Under the pieces are notes generated by a model. The model was not told the DNA's origin, searched no databases, and saw nothing but the letters and a program-made list of their open reading frames with translations. DNA of 41,827 bases from Mesostigma viride (taxonomy: Eukaryota; Streptophyta; Mesostigmatophyceae; Mesostigmatales; Mesostigmataceae), in assembly GCA_009746045.1 (NCBI GenBank), contig RPFO01000555.1, positions 45,001 to 86,827 on the forward strand. The letters run 5' to 3'. Positions 7,862-19,993 of the stretch are shown here, piece after piece. Positions within the stretch are counted from its first letter, which is position 1, and each line of letters starts with the position of its first letter. Position numbers and translations under genes: made by a program.

Positions 7862-8260
7862 CGACTAGGTCAGGAAAGTCTTATGAACACATAGTCCCTC
7901 TAGGACCTCCCCTTCTCTTTGGCAAGGCGGTAGGAGATCTCTTTAAACCTGTTCTGGATACCTCTGTAGCGATGCCTACCTCTGATCTCGAACGTCTTAT
8001 TAGTAGATTTACGGCCACTGAGCCGGAAGCATTAGCTGCCATTGCTGCCCATCCCCAACAATTAGGCAAGCACCCTTGTAAATTTGTAGGTGGATTTTTA
8101 TATGTGCAGATAGCAGATTCTCCCCCTCAATGGCGCCTGTATGTCCCTCCTATCTGTCGCTCCTCCTTGCTCTTTGAGTTGCATGACTTAGCTGCTCACC
8201 AGGGTGGTAAACGGGTACGGGACCTAGTAGCCCGCTCTTACTACTGGCCTTCCCTTTTAA
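7832..8260 (+). pseudogene. int: Integrase, N-terminal segment (broken in the HHCC finger)
   Basis: The frame is -1 relative to RT and open from the purine tract. It carries the first half of the integrase H2C2 zinc finger: LFELHDLAAHQGGKRVRDLV then SYYWPSLL. The two Cys residues of the finger (TCQSC) are not here; they lie at about 9985, beyond a 1.7-kb insertion at 8261-9959. The TTAA at 8257-8260 is the duplicated target. Reading across a single TTAA keeps the frame and gives the usual YYWP...KDVDEYV linkage, so the break is a precise transposon insertion and not decay. ATG at 7972 is internal and unlikely to be a true start. Confidence 0.88.
8257..8260. repeat. TTAA target duplication, left
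   Basis: TTAA flanks the element at 8261-9959 on the left; the right copy is 9960-9963. TTAA duplication is the hallmark of piggyBac-type insertion. Confidence 0.85.
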
Positions 8261-9959
8261 CCCCTAAATGGTCTGGCTGCCGATTTTCCGCCTAAAACTG
8301 AGTTACAGCCGACACGTCGGCCCCTTCTCGGGGGACCAAATGCCGCGAAAACTATTGAGAATTAGGAAACGTTTAGCTGAGAAGATCGAAAGTTTATAAT
8401 TTTCCTCACAGCATGGTACTAGGGTTTGCATACTTCTGACAAAGTTATAGAGGTGTTCTGGTCGGTCAAAGTACAAGGGGTCAGGGTACTTTTTCGCGTA
8501 CAACGTGCATTCCGGAAAACGACGACCTGGCCATGGCGGCTTGCGCCCACGCATGGCATTTACGTTTTCGTTCGAATTTTCTGACCAAACTCAGGAAATT
8601 GATTTTATACGTCCTAAAGATGATACAGGCCAATTTTTGGTTCGCGGGAATGCCATTTGATAGGTGTCGGCAGCGTTCTTGCTGGAAAAAACTGCGATCA
8701 GGCCGGACGATAGAAACGTTGACAGCAATACCTTTCCGGCGTATTTTAAAGGATATATTGGTTTCTTTGTACTTTTTATGATACATAGTAGTCGTAAACG
8801 TGCAAGGGTGGCCAGAAATCGCCGAATCCAGCGACCATGCTGCACAACTTTGGCGTGCCGAAATGCGCCATTTTGCGGCCACCGCCTGGGCCAAGGTAAC
8901 GCCATCCATGCCTGGTAAAGCTTAAGCATCGTTTTCCTATCGATGTTTGACGTTCATATATACGTTCTAGCTTGTGTAGCACATTCTTTTTGCATTATTC
9001 ATGCTCTTTCTTGACCCTGGCCTGGCCCCTTTCTAAAACACCCTTCTTAGATGCTTCCATCAGTCAGTTGACCTGCCACAGGGTGATGGTGATAAGTTGT
9101 AGAGTCTGTATGGGTTTGAATACCTCCATATATGTTTGTTATACATTTCCCACACACATATTGCATGAGTGTGAGGCAGTTGGCTGGTCTCTGTGGCATC
9201 ATCAAGCATGTAACCGGTGAGTAGAAGCTTCCCATTGTCAGCATGTGCCACCAGGTGTGCTGGCCATCACCTGGCAAGCTATAGCAGCTTAGGCCTAGTT
9301 TATCCTTGCTAGGGCAGGCTGAAATAGGCTTAAAATCACTAGTTTGTTGGTGGCTGCCTCCTAGAATGCATGCCTTGCGTAGGGTATCCGTACCACGTTA
9401 CCTACGTGCATGGACAAGGTGGCACCTGCACATAGGTGCCATGTAAGGGCAGTGTGATGATGCAGTTATGTTTCCCCATCATTGTGGAAGGGAAATGTAT
9501 TGTGTGGCATGGTTGGGGGCCATATTAGTAGGTATTAGTAGGTAGTATGCCCACCCCTACCCCCTTGGTTGCTTTTTACCACCGGTACCCCTATGGGCTG
9601 TACTGGGTGTAACTGCTGGTATACCCACCCAAATGATGACCCCAATGGCTCAAACTGTTCAGCAACTAATTGTTTATCATCCCTGAAGTGGTAGGTGCCT
9701 AGCTCTTATAACATAATTCACAATGCACATTCTACCAAAAATGAAAACGCTCGTCTTGACCCCCCTGACTTTGACGGCAGTTATACATGGCCTACCCTGC
9801 ATATATGTAAGGTTGTGATATACCAACCCGAAGGGCAACTCATGGACATGCTTGGCCCCCAAGGACAGCCATTGGATATGGGTGGGTTGGATGGCATCTG
9901 GTTTGCAAAATTGTGAAGTTACAGCCGATGCATCGGCAGTATTTCTGCCCATTTAGGGG
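8261..9959. mobile_element. piggyBac-like non-autonomous transposon 1 (1.70 kb)
   Basis: It starts CCCCTAAATGG and ends CCATTTAGGGG, an 11-bp terminal inverted repeat, and is flanked by TTAA duplications. Inside each end lies GTTACAGCCGA followed by a short hairpin: CCGA...TCGG at 8309-8320 and the perfect 14-bp palindrome GCCGATGCATCGGC at 9924-9937. Removing it with one TTAA restores the integrase frame. The ORFs inside (for example minus strand 8481-8909) match no transposase I recognise, so it is probably a non-autonomous derivative mobilised in trans. Strand is undetermined. Confidence 0.82.
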
Positions 9960-10480
9960 TTAAAGGATGTAGATGAGTATGTTAGAACCTGTCAATCTTG
10001 CCAGGAGATGAAACCCAACAATGTAGGACAGATAGCAGAGCCTAGGACCTTACCTGATCCCATCATGCCGTGGGACTCCATTATGATGGATTTTGTAGGA
10101 CCTTTTAGGAAGAATGATAGAGGTAACGCCCAGATCCTTGTTTTTGTAGATCGTTTTACTCGTATGTGTCATCTCGTGCCGTGTCCCTTAGAACTCACCG
10201 CACGCGATTGCGCACGCCTATACCTTAATAACGTATATAGATATCATGGTTTGAGTAGGCAGTTTATTAGTGATAAGGATAAGTTATTCACTTCTGATTT
10301 TTGGCAGCAGTTCTTCGCTGCTATCGGTACCAAGGTCACCTTCGGTACTGCCTACCACTCCTCCTCGTCTCATTTAGTAGAACGTTTGAATAGGGTAGTG
10401 GAAGAAGCTCTGCGTCACTATGTGAATGGCTCTGGGAGTGATTGGGAGGATTACCTATGTTTGGTAGAGTTTTCCCTTAA
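9960..10480 (+). pseudogene. int: Integrase, catalytic core segment
   Basis: It resumes with KDVDEYVRTCQSCQEMKP, the Cys pair of the zinc finger, then the DDE core. First Asp is in IMMDFVGPF; second Asp in FISDKDKLFTSDFW; Glu in HLVERLNRVVEE, with 35 residues between the second Asp and the Glu (D,D-35-E). The stretch before the Glu reads HSSSSHLVE, where most Ty3 integrases have HPQTDGQTE; catalytic residues are kept. The segment ends at CTTAA, where a second TTAA element interrupts VEFSLN. An ORF finder would start it at 10008, but the coding sequence continues from 9960. Confidence 0.9.
10477..10480. repeat. TTAA target duplication, left (element 2)
   Basis: The left TTAA of the element at 10481-12220; the right copy is 12221-12224. 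Confidence 0.85.
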
Positions 10481-12220
10481 CCCGTGTTTTTTTAATTAGA
10501 ACGCGATATATCGCGTTGTAAGCTTTTTTTAGAACGCGTATAGCACCTAAGGAAATTTTTTTTTCATGGTCATGTATATACTTTCCTGAAAGCCCATAAA
10601 TCAAAGGATTTTTTGAGCTACTCAGACCTACAAAATGCTTATTCATTAGAGAGATACACTGGTTTGAATACAGGGGGGTCTGACCATGACCGCGATTTCT
10701 TGACCCTAGGTCACAAGTCATGTGCTTATTCACAAATGGTTCATGAAAAAAATCTGGCTTCTTGCACGAGCTATGGGCAACATATGCAGGCTCTGTGAAA
10801 CAAAACTCAGGCCCATTGGGCCACTGGAGCTATTTTTCATTAGCATCACAATTACAACGCAGTACAACGCAGTGGGAAAAATGAGAGCCCTTCACAACAT
10901 GACGCAACGACATGAGCCCCATAAACGGGGCCATAGTGAGCTTGGAGGGTCAAAACGTTGAAAATAGGTGTTGTATAAGTTATACAGCATCAAACATCAT
11001 GACTGGATGACCTAATATGACTGAATCAGGCAGCCATAGCCAAAGCATCATCCACTCTCACAACGTGTTGAGCACATGCCTCGTGGGAACGGAGGTGCTG
11101 GGTTTTCATTCCATAACGCGTGCAATACTGAAAGAAAGAGGCACGTGTAATGCAAGGCTTGGATAGGTTGAGTGATCCATGAGCTTACATGCAGGCAAAG
11201 ATGACGCTGGAATGCATGCTAGCAAATGGTGGCAAGATGCTAACAACACATGATTATACACCATGATTATGGGCACCTAGCTGGTCTTCTTGCACAATCA
11301 ACGCAGTATAAACCATCGACATCCAATCCTCACGATATATGCACGGCTTGACGACGTATACACTGCACCTAAAAGTATGACTGCACAACTGCAACCTGCT
11401 ATGGCTGACATTGAAGCAACGTCGAGTAGGATGGCGGACGTCTTAGAGAGGCTGGGCAGAGGTCGGTAGAAATAAGTGGAAAACTGGCAGAAACTAGGTA
11501 GAAACACGATATACTTACGCCTGCAAGCACTATTGAGCCGGTGGCAGAGGCCATTTCTAGGAAAATACAGCATACCGTAGCAATAGCCACGGTCACGCCT
11601 TACGCGATTTGCAGGCACCATCATGCCCGGCGCTACCCAATAAAAGTCTGCACAATTCTCGGTTTAGCCGAGAGTCCGGATGTTCGGAACGAATAAACAT
11701 GTGTTAAGAAGTCGAAACACCATGGAAATACCAAGCATGGTGCCGCAGCAGACCCGAGTCTTGACGTAATAATATGTATGCCGGTTTCCAGGGTTTCCGC
11801 ATGAAAGTTGGGTAAGAAACTGGAAAAAACTACGTTTCCTTTGCCCCAGTACCTCAACAAACTCGTAGAAACCTAACTAATTATCAACCTTTGAACGCAT
11901 CATCATGGTCGTGCTACCCAACAGCCACTGAAATTCGCGCGAAAACTGGCGAGATCTACCTGCCGCCATCGCCGTCGTCTTCACCTTCGTCCCGCGAAAA
12001 TGCCTGATTTCAGTGGTACATATTTGTTTGCAGCTGTCACAAAAAAAATACCAAAAATACCAGGATTTTTTCTTGAATTCTATGAGATGTTTCTGACCTA
12101 TCTTGAAAGTTTCAGACCAAAAATCGCATGTTTAATAGGTTTGCCACGTGTCAGATTACAACGCGATACATCGCGTTCTAACCCTACAACGCGATGTATC
12201 GCGTTGTAAAAAAACACGGG
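10481..12220. mobile_element. piggyBac-like non-autonomous transposon 2 (1.74 kb)
   Basis: It begins CCCGTGTTTTTTTA and ends TAAAAAAACACGGG, a 14-bp terminal inverted repeat with TTAA duplications. Next to the ends sit perfect or near-perfect palindromes: AACGCGATATATCGCGTT at 10500-10517, and at the other end AACGCGATACATCGCGTT (12160-12177) and its reverse complement (12188-12205). Precise removal restores VEFSLNN...PQAAHGYTPFF in the integrase. No ORF inside resembles a transposase. The architecture parallels element 1 (CCC start, TTAA, subterminal CGAT-centred palindromes), but the sequences differ, so they are distinct families probably using related transposases. Confidence 0.83.
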
Positions 12221-12944
12221 TTAACAATTGCCCTCAGGCTGCGCATGGTTATACGCCCTTCTTCCTAGATACTGGTAGACAACCTCTTACCCCTACCTCT
12301 CTTTTAGCTAGTCCTTTAAGGGACAAGGATGATGTGTCCCGGGATACTGTAGAAGGTGTGCAGGCGTTATTAGATAAGATGAAGAATGCACACGACAACG
12401 CTATTGCAGGGTACCATAGGGCGCAGGCCAAATACCTTGCTAGGTTGCGTGCCTCATTAGATAGAAGAGCACCTGAGATAGAAATAGGAGATTTAGTCTT
12501 AGTAGAAGGCCCCCGTGTTGGCCGCTTCGCTCATAAGTTCGAAGCTGAACTGAAAGTGAAACTTAGGCCCGCCTTCTTAGGACCTTTCCGTGTGTTGTCT
12601 AGAGTAGGTAATTTTCTGTATGAGATAGATATTCCTACCTCTTGGCAGACCCACTCTCGCACCTTTCATAGAAGCCAGCTGAAGCTCTATCATCAGAGCA
12701 CGTTCGCTGGTAGAGAATTGGCCCCTGCCCCTTTAGAGCATAACCCGGATACTGGTGAGGTAGAGGATGAGGTAGAGGGTATCGTGGCCCATAGAGATAT
12801 CAAAAAAGGCCGCGGTACCCAGCGCCAGTATAAGGTGAAGTGGATGTATGCTCGTAGTGAGGTAGATAAGGTCTGGTATACTGAGAGTGAGCTAGATGGG
12901 TGTAGTCGCCTGCTGCAGGAGTATAAAATCCTGCATAAGCTCTA
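12221..12944 (+). pseudogene. int: Integrase C-terminal domain and chromodomain
   Basis: It resumes in frame after TTAA with PQAAHGYTPFFLDTGR. A basic helical stretch leads to the GPY/F-like fold (IEIGDLVLVEG, KLRPAFLGPFRVLSRVG, FHRSQLKLYH). A chromodomain follows at about 12775-12925: VEGIVAHRDIKKGRG, QYKVKWMYAR, then VWYTESELDG and LLQEYK. This has the usual order of an E-x-I-x-x-H-R start, a YxVKW strand and a W-x-x-x-x-x-L helix. Chromodomains target chromoviruses to histone-marked chromatin. The natural stop is missing: the CACTA element inserted in TAG, so translation now runs on to 13047. Excision leaving one TA gives AAG CTC TAG. Confidence 0.9.
12943..12944. repeat. TA target duplication of the CACTA-like element, left
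   Basis: TA here and at 20579-20580 flank the CACTA...TAGTG ends. A 2-bp duplication is short and could be chance, but it exactly restores the integrase TAG stop. Confidence 0.6.
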
Positions 12945-12960
12945 CACTAGGAAGGGGTCT

Positions 12961-13255
12961 GTGACATTTTGTGATATTTTTTTATCACAAAATGTCACTT
13001 TTGTGACATTTTGTGATAAAAAAATGATAAAACGTGACAAAATGTGACAAAATGTGATAAAACTGTGACAAATTGTGATCGAGACATGTCATGATTGTGA
13101 CAAAACGTGACAAACGTGATAAAACCAGCATATTTTGTGATAACGTCATTATCACAAAATGTCAAAGTGTCACAAAATGTCACAAACCCACAGAAAAACA
13201 AAATGTGATAAGGTGATAAATCACAACCACTCAGGGGAAGTGATATATCACAAAG
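12961..13255 (+). repeat. Left subterminal repeat array of the CACTA-like element
   Basis: Many degenerate copies of GTGACAAAATGTGATAA-type motifs in both orientations, including a hairpin at about 12961-13016 and the palindrome GTGATATATCAC at 13240-13251. In CACTA elements such arrays are transposase-binding sites. Confidence 0.7.
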
Positions 13256-16200
13256 CACGCATAATGCACATCCGCAGCAAGGAAGTGCGTGCATGCCGCA
13301 GCAGAGATGGAGAAGGAAAAGGCCAAGGTGGGACACGGCAAGGTGGCAATGCCAGGAGAGACAACACGTGCAGCGGTACGGGGCAAGCTTTCAAAGGATG
13401 ACACCAAGAACTCGCCACTGAGAAAGTTCTTAAGCGCAGGTGACAACTTGAAAAACCAGAGGGGGGTACTGAAAGGAACTGACAAAACAAGCTGGAAACA
13501 CCCTTAGGTGCATGATAAAATGCACCACAATGTCATGTGCCGTGGGAGACATGGTTTATTGCAAAAATATCGACTGGGATGTTAAGAAAAACACCAATAT
13601 TGAACATTCAGGGCAATCGTCATCACGGTCATCAAGTGTCAACCTCCGACCCATCGCTGGCCAAGCATCCATCATGCTGATCAAAGGTGGCATCGTCAAT
13701 ATCTACACTAAATCACAACACTGCATCATGCATCCATTGCTCTGAGCTCACAACACTGGTATGATAAAATGGCAACGGGGAGTGAACATGTTCAGATGGC
13801 ATGCAACAACCCGATGAAATGGCACAACTGATCAAATACGAACACCAACTGTATTGATACACACACAAGGAACGGTGCACTCAAGCATGGCTGTGGGTGG
13901 TGTGCAAAATGGACACCCACAATCATCTCACAAATGCAATATAAAATCTGTTGACCGACAAGCACAACGGGGCTCAACAGTCCTCGTCATCAAAGTCATC
14001 ATCCTCATCATCACTGAAACCATTACGAGGGCTGTCCCAGCCACCATTGCTGAAATATCTGGATGACTCTCTAGAAACAATCACAGGACACTGTCGAGTG
14101 CTACGGCAATGTGACCAAGGCTCAGAGCCTACAAAATCTGCATCCGCATGTGGCCTCTCGCCGTGTTGGACTGACGGATGTGCCCAGCCCGACTGTGTTA
14201 GGTATATTGCCTGCATGCAAGACAAAAATACATCATCCGGCAAAGCACGCATCGGTACACACAAAAATTTGTTAGTGAGATGAAGCCACGCGCAGGACGC
14301 GCCAACAACTGTCAACTTTGCATGACTTCAGTTCACTTGTATGTAAGGATGCGGGGGAGATCGCAGCAGTTGCGTGGCTATCTATGAGTACCGGCCTAGT
14401 TTTAGGACAAAGAAGGTGAGATACTGGGCCAAGAGAGAGACAGGGGTGCTCGAGAAAAAAATTGGCCATGGATGTTCACCTAAATTGTATCTACATGCCT
14501 CACAAGTTGTAGGGAACTGCACACCCAGGAATCCTGGAGTCGCAAAGGTTCCCTAACATCCCAAGAGGCCTCACAATCTACTTCATTGCAATCTCTGTAT
14601 GGTTAATACGGCAATAAGAAAGAAACGCGTTATTAGTGCCAAGAAAAAGCAAGGCCAATCAACCAACAATATGGCCAATCAACCCGGCACTGAACGCAAA
14701 GGTTTTCACCTTTGCGGAGTGTCTGATCAGAATATGCCCCGTTACAGGTAGGATGAACTCTAACGAGGCTGAAGGCTCTACGTCTGCAATTGACACTAGC
14801 AGGAGTCGTTCAGGGTGGGGTGTGGGGGGGAGGGAATGACAAAAAGCTGTGATCTGAGCAAAAAGGATAAATATGCAAAGATGCTACCCATGCAAGGAAG
14901 CGAGACATAGTCCAGCAATGCCAGGAATGTCAGCCGAGGCTACTGGATTGCAAAGAAGGTTCTACCGACAGCGAAGGAATTGGTACGAATAATGCCAACT
15001 ATTTGTAGCTGAGAGCATCACCAGCGGGCTACAAAAAAATCATGCACGGAAGCTGGAAGAACAAGGCCAATGGTGGCTGACGCGCACAGCACGTTGATAA
15101 TTTGAGGAATGAGCACTACATAAAGAATGATCACCGTTGCTCACCATCAAGAATTCGCCGCGCTGGACAGGCGACCAAGAGCTTGTCGCTGCCACATGCG
15201 ATGGGGCCGCGTGCAAGCCCAACGGTATTAGGCATCACAAGTACACGCGCAAAATTGACACCACAATGGCAACACAGATGCACACATACGAATGTATAAC
15301 GACCGAAAGCATAAACAGAGAATCAGTTGGTTAAGACAAGGAAAGTGGCGCAAGAGCAGCCCATGTCATGCAACTCTCAATCTGAACAAGGTTATGCCCT
15401 TCATGAAAACTAAATCAGATGTCGTTTGCATAGTCTATTGACCTTGTACGAATGAGATAGTGAAACTGCTGCAGCATTCATGGCAAGCACGGCTAACTTG
15501 GCATGAAACCGAGCGGCCCATAGCAGCCTTGGCCCTAGGGCGATACGTGAGAATGCCACGTGCGTACGGCATGCATGTTAAAGTCGATGCAAACTTATTA
15601 GTATTTCAGGCGAGGAATTCCTTGCTCACCTCAACTGGTAAAGAGTGGGCAGCTTCTGGATGTCCGAATGTGCTGTGCGTACCACTGAGCGAACAGATCG
15701 ATTAAAGCTTTATTCTAGACCATGCCTATGTTTCTCCCCCGATGGCTGCTTGTAGCCTTGTCCGAGCTCGCTCCTGAATTCATTTGAGACGACGCCCTAA
15801 TGGCTACATAAATCACGACGGTCATCAGTGAGCCTATGCTCCTATTCCAACCACCACGTGCGTTCATACAGAAGCGACATTGCTGGAAATCAAAAGGCAC
15901 ATAATCCCGCCTTGGCTGCGAGCCGATCGCAGCTCCCTTCCACCTTTCCCACCTGTGCAGCGTGGATAGATGTGCAACTCTAAGGTCTTTTTTTTTTCGC
16001 GTCGTCTTAACTTCAACTTCAACCGTAACACCCGCGCAACCACTGGAATTAGGGCTCGCAATTCGCCAAGTCCCATCAACGTCGCAAAGTCTGGTGTCGT
16101 CGCTCTTCCTGTCATCAATCATTAGTGCCCAATACTATCGTCATTACTGTCGTCATTAGAGGCCCTTTAGGCCTTTACTATCGTCAGTCACTCGCTTTGT

Positions 16201-18081
16201 GACGATAATAACGTACGGTAGATGGCATCAGTCGTACTTCCCGCCCCCCCCCCTGCCCACGTCCCCTTCCGATTTCTCCGCTACTACATCTCGCCCCAAG
16301 TAGAAGTTTGCATTTTGCCATACATTAGGAATAACTGACTGACGAAACTAGTAAAAAGACGACTGACATGACTCTCTAGTATCGCTTGGTTGGGACCGCT
16401 GGCCTGGAATCGTAACTGTTAGCCGTACCGTTCAGACTACAGTCCACAGCAGCCCCTAGCTTGGGAGTCTGGAATGAATGGACAAAAATCTTTCGCAACA
16501 TGCGCAAGTCTGGAATCAACCCGTCAGGATCCTTGCGCAAAATTCAAATATTACGCCGAAACCGATGGCAAACGACTAGGTGCACGCAATGGCTAAGGCA
16601 GTGAGGGGCTGAGGGTACGCTCGAGCGAAGGGGCCACCTAGTTTTATGTAACCACAGAGTGTGCAATAACAAACGGGGCTGCAGGTCCACGAAACGACGT
16701 GATTTCTCTAGCAATTGCGGCGTAGCAGTTTGGATCATGATGTAGGTGCACTTAGGATGTATGTCGAGTTTAATTAAGCATGGAGGTAGCAATGAGGGAC
16801 TGAGACACATCATATCCAGTTCTGAATCAAGCCGTTCTTTACGCTGAAACACAGCGCAAGCAAGATCTCCGGAACCTGCCGCCAAGCTCCTTAGCCGCTA
16901 AGGTTAGCAAAATTCTGCCAGCTTCTTTTACAGCGGTTAGCATGCCGTGCTCATGTGTATGAGGCCATTTCATGGCGGCCGGGTAAAGCTGGCCATGTCT
17001 TTGAGAGCTTTGAATATGTATTCTCTGAAGGCTTTCAATACCATGGTGCTTTCTGCGCTCGGCATCTTATGTGTGCCTTCGAATTGCCGTTTTCCTCTTC
17101 AATTGCGCGTGTACCTGCGGGTGACTGATACCGTTGGGCTGGCCTCACCTGCGGCCTACCCGCGAATGGCAGGCTAGCTCCTGGTCGAGACTTGTGGTGA
17201 GTAGTGGGTACCATCGCATACCTGGAGTCTGTACTTTGTTATCGACGTGCTGTATGTGGCATTGCTAGAATGCATCCAGTTCTTCCTGTTTCTAACTCCA
17301 ATTACTTGGCATTTTTGCAATCATGCTCCGCCTACATTTAAACACACATGCGTTGCATTTTTTCATAAGGCTTCTTTGTTGTTGAAAGCCGTAAACTGTC
17401 TTTCTGCTATTTACATCCCGTCTGCCGCGACTTTCTCCGGTTTTCCCCCATTGACCCCATCTCTGCTGCACTTTCCATCAGCTCCTTTTTGTTGACAATC
17501 AGCGCTTTTAACCTTGTTAGCAAATTGTAAAAATGACACTGTCTAATATATATGAGAAAAATCCTTGTGCCTATTTTTATTAGGAGTTCAGTCATTGGGC
17601 TCTAGGAGACATGTGTGATCAACTTTGAGGCTCGTCCTTTGGGATAAAACCTCCAAAGAGTCACACCACTGGACAAGTTATCTTGAACCAGAACTTTTTG
17701 TTGGAACACTGACTGAGAGCAGCACGCTTAAGGTTTTGTAAGAAAATCATTTTTTCTCTGAAACGCCATAGCTCCTTTCTAATCATTGTGATTGTGTTGC
17801 GTATTCCTTGTCAGTCAGTTAGTTATGTATTCCTTATCATGGGACAGGCGGAGGGGGGCTAATAATTCCTCATGGGGGCAGCAAGGGAGTTTGTAGCACA
17901 CGCAGTTATGAGCTTTGCTTCTTTCAACATGTTGCTCATAATATCCAATTTCGTGGTTTCTTGGTCTTTGGTATCTTCATAATAGTAGTGCTAGGGTCTC
18001 ACTTGGTCACCCTTACAATGTTAGTGCCCTTCAGCAATCTCATTTTTAGTCAAATTAGGCTTCAATGGTCATCGATTTGAA
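13256..18081. other. Interior of the CACTA-like element without a recognisable gene
   Basis: 4.8 kb with only short open frames on both strands. None shows a domain I recognise. Two places could be exons: 13289-13507 (72 codons, Lys-rich, plus strand) and minus strand about 14213-13974. The latter follows a CTTGCATGCAG acceptor-like site and ends in an acidic tail FSDDEDDDFDDEDC before a stop. A decayed or heavily spliced transposase cannot be ruled out. A copy of the T-G7-AGGG motif at 14823-14834 is probably coincidental. Confidence 0.4.
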
Positions 18082-19687
18082 ATGGGAAGCGTAGTGAAGG
18101 CCGGTTCACGCCGAGAGAAACGCAGCGCTGCCGATCCAAGAGTGCAGCCGTGCACGAAGCTCGCAAAGCGGCCTGCAGCAGCACCACCACCGCCGGCAGC
18201 GCCGACAATCCTGCCCCCGACAGCACTCCCTTCAACAACCGCCACAGCATCGGTGCCATCATCCATGTTGCCTGCGCAAAGAGCAGATGAAGACATGGCC
18301 TCGGTAGAGGCGGCGCTGGCCGCGCTCCTTGCCAAGAAGGAGGCAATGATTGCAGCCAGAAAGGCGGCCGATGTCTCCCATGCAACCCCTGAAGTAAGTC
18401 TCAGGAGTGGGTGGGGTTGTAAACCTGGACATGGTTATGAGTGGTGTGATTTGGGGGGTTGCAAACAGGGGTAGTTCATGAGTGGGCAGAGTGGGGGCTG
18501 TGGGAAATTGGGGTTATTTATGAGTGGAGGGGCTGTAAACTGGGTTGTTTTTTAGTGGGCTGAGCGGGGGCTGTTGGGGGGTTGTTAGCCGCGTTATTTA
18601 TGTGGGCTGGGCGGGGGCTGTCGGAAACTGGGATTATTTATGAGTGGGCAGTGTGTGAAACTGTTTTTTTTTTTTTTTTTTAACAACTGGTTGAGGAGGT
18701 TGTAAACACTTGGGGTTATTTATGGGGGGGGGGGGGGGACTGTAAACTCGGTGGCATTTGAGGTGGCTGAGTGGCGCACTCGTTTTTCATAGCCCCCGGG
18801 GGCTGTGGAGAACTGGGGTTAATATGAGGGGGGAGGTTGTAAACTGCATGGGTGGTTTATGAGTGGGCTGAGTGGGGGGCTGTAGGAACCTGGGGTTATT
18901 TATGAGAGGGGGGGTCTAAACTGGTGTGGTTTATGTCAGAGTGGGCTGAGTGGGGCTGTGGGAAACTGGGATAATGTGTGGGTGGGGGGTTGTATTTAAC
19001 TGGATTGTTTATGAGTGGGCTGAGCAGGGGCTGTCATAAACTGGGATTATTTATGAGCAGGCAGTGTGTGAAAAGTGGGATTTTTTTGTTTTTGATTACT
19101 GATTGAGGGGGTTGAAAACCATTGGGATTATTTATGAGGGGGGGCGGGTTGGAAACTGGGTGGTTTATGGGTGGCTGAGTGGTGACTGTGGGAAACTGGG
19201 GTTATTTATGAGAGGGGGGTCTAAACTGGGGTGGTTTATGTCAGAGTGGGCTGAGTGGGGGCTGTGGGAAACTGGGATAGTGTATGAGTGGGGGGGGTCT
19301 AAACTGGGTTGTTCATGAGTGGGCTGAGCGGGGGCTGTCAGAACCTGGGATTATTTATGAGTGGGCAGTGTGTGAAACTGGGATATTATTATTATTATTA
19401 TTTTTTAATGAGTGATTGCAATTTTACAACCCCTCATGAGGGGGTTGTAAACCCCCTCATGAGGGGGTTGTAAACACTGGGATTATGAGTTTGCGGGCAG
19501 GGGAGGCCGCCTTGCTGTTCTTGAAACCCATTCAAGGATGTTCTAGGCAACACGTTGATTTTGATGTGCAACATTTCTATTGATCGAGGCTGTGAAAGGC
19601 TATGACACATCTTGAGTGTTTAAACTTGCCTTTTTTTTCTGCTCACAGGGAGACAAGGTGCCGGCCTCCTCGTCGTCGTCCACTTGA
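18082..19687 (+). CDS. Small spliced gene of unknown function inside the CACTA-like element
   Basis: Two exons can be supported: 18082-18393 and 19649-19687. The donor is GAA|GTAAGT. The acceptor is a pyrimidine tract ending GCTCACAG|GGA. The joined frame reads ...ATPE-GDKVPASSSSST and stops at TGA 19685. The product of about 116 residues has a basic N terminus (KAGSRREKRSAADPR), an Ala/Pro linker and a predicted helix VEAALAALLAKKEAMIAARK. The reading frame is open upstream of ATG 18082, so earlier exons may exist. A TGTAA poly(A) signal lies about 300 bp downstream. No domain is recognised. It may be a captured host gene fragment or the end of a transposon gene. Confidence 0.55.
18400..19480 (+). 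repeat. Degenerate minisatellite filling the intron
   Basis: The intron (18394-19648) is built from imperfect repeats of a GAGTGGGCTGAG-GGGGGCTGTGGGAAACTGGG-TTATTTAT type unit, roughly 55-65 bp each, with poly-G and poly-T runs. It ends in a strong hairpin, ACAACCCCTCATGAGGGGGT, at about 19425-19470. Confidence 0.75.
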
Positions 19688-19993
19688 CATCGTCATCTAG
19701 GCACTACGGCTGCGCATGTTTGTTTTTGTTTTCTTGATCTATACCGAGCGCTTTCTTGTTCATGAATTGGTTACTAGGGTGCGGTGGCAGATGAGACAAT
19801 TGACACCAACCATCCGTTCATGTTTCTTGCGCATGTGCGTTTTTTAATGCATTCCAGGAACATTCCGAGATTTCTGTCACGCAACGACAAGCGCCAAGCC
19901 GGCGTTTGCAAATTGTCACTGATCGATAATCACTGTTGAAGAATGAAGAATCAAGAATGAAGAATGAAGATCTGTTACATTTATCTTTATATT

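Noticed and set aside
8481-8909. Minus-strand ORF of 142 residues as a piggyBac transposase
   Set aside because: Too short and without recognisable DDE-type motifs; overlapping ORFs on both strands look random.
8261-12220. The two integrase interruptions as spliceosomal introns
   Set aside because: Boundaries are TTAA/CCC...GGG/TTAA with inverted repeats, not GT-AG, and the duplicated TTAA marks transposition.
14823-14834. Fourth copy of T-G7-AGGG
   Set aside because: It lies inside the CACTA-like element, not in the retroelement's own sequence, in a G-rich context; probably coincidence.
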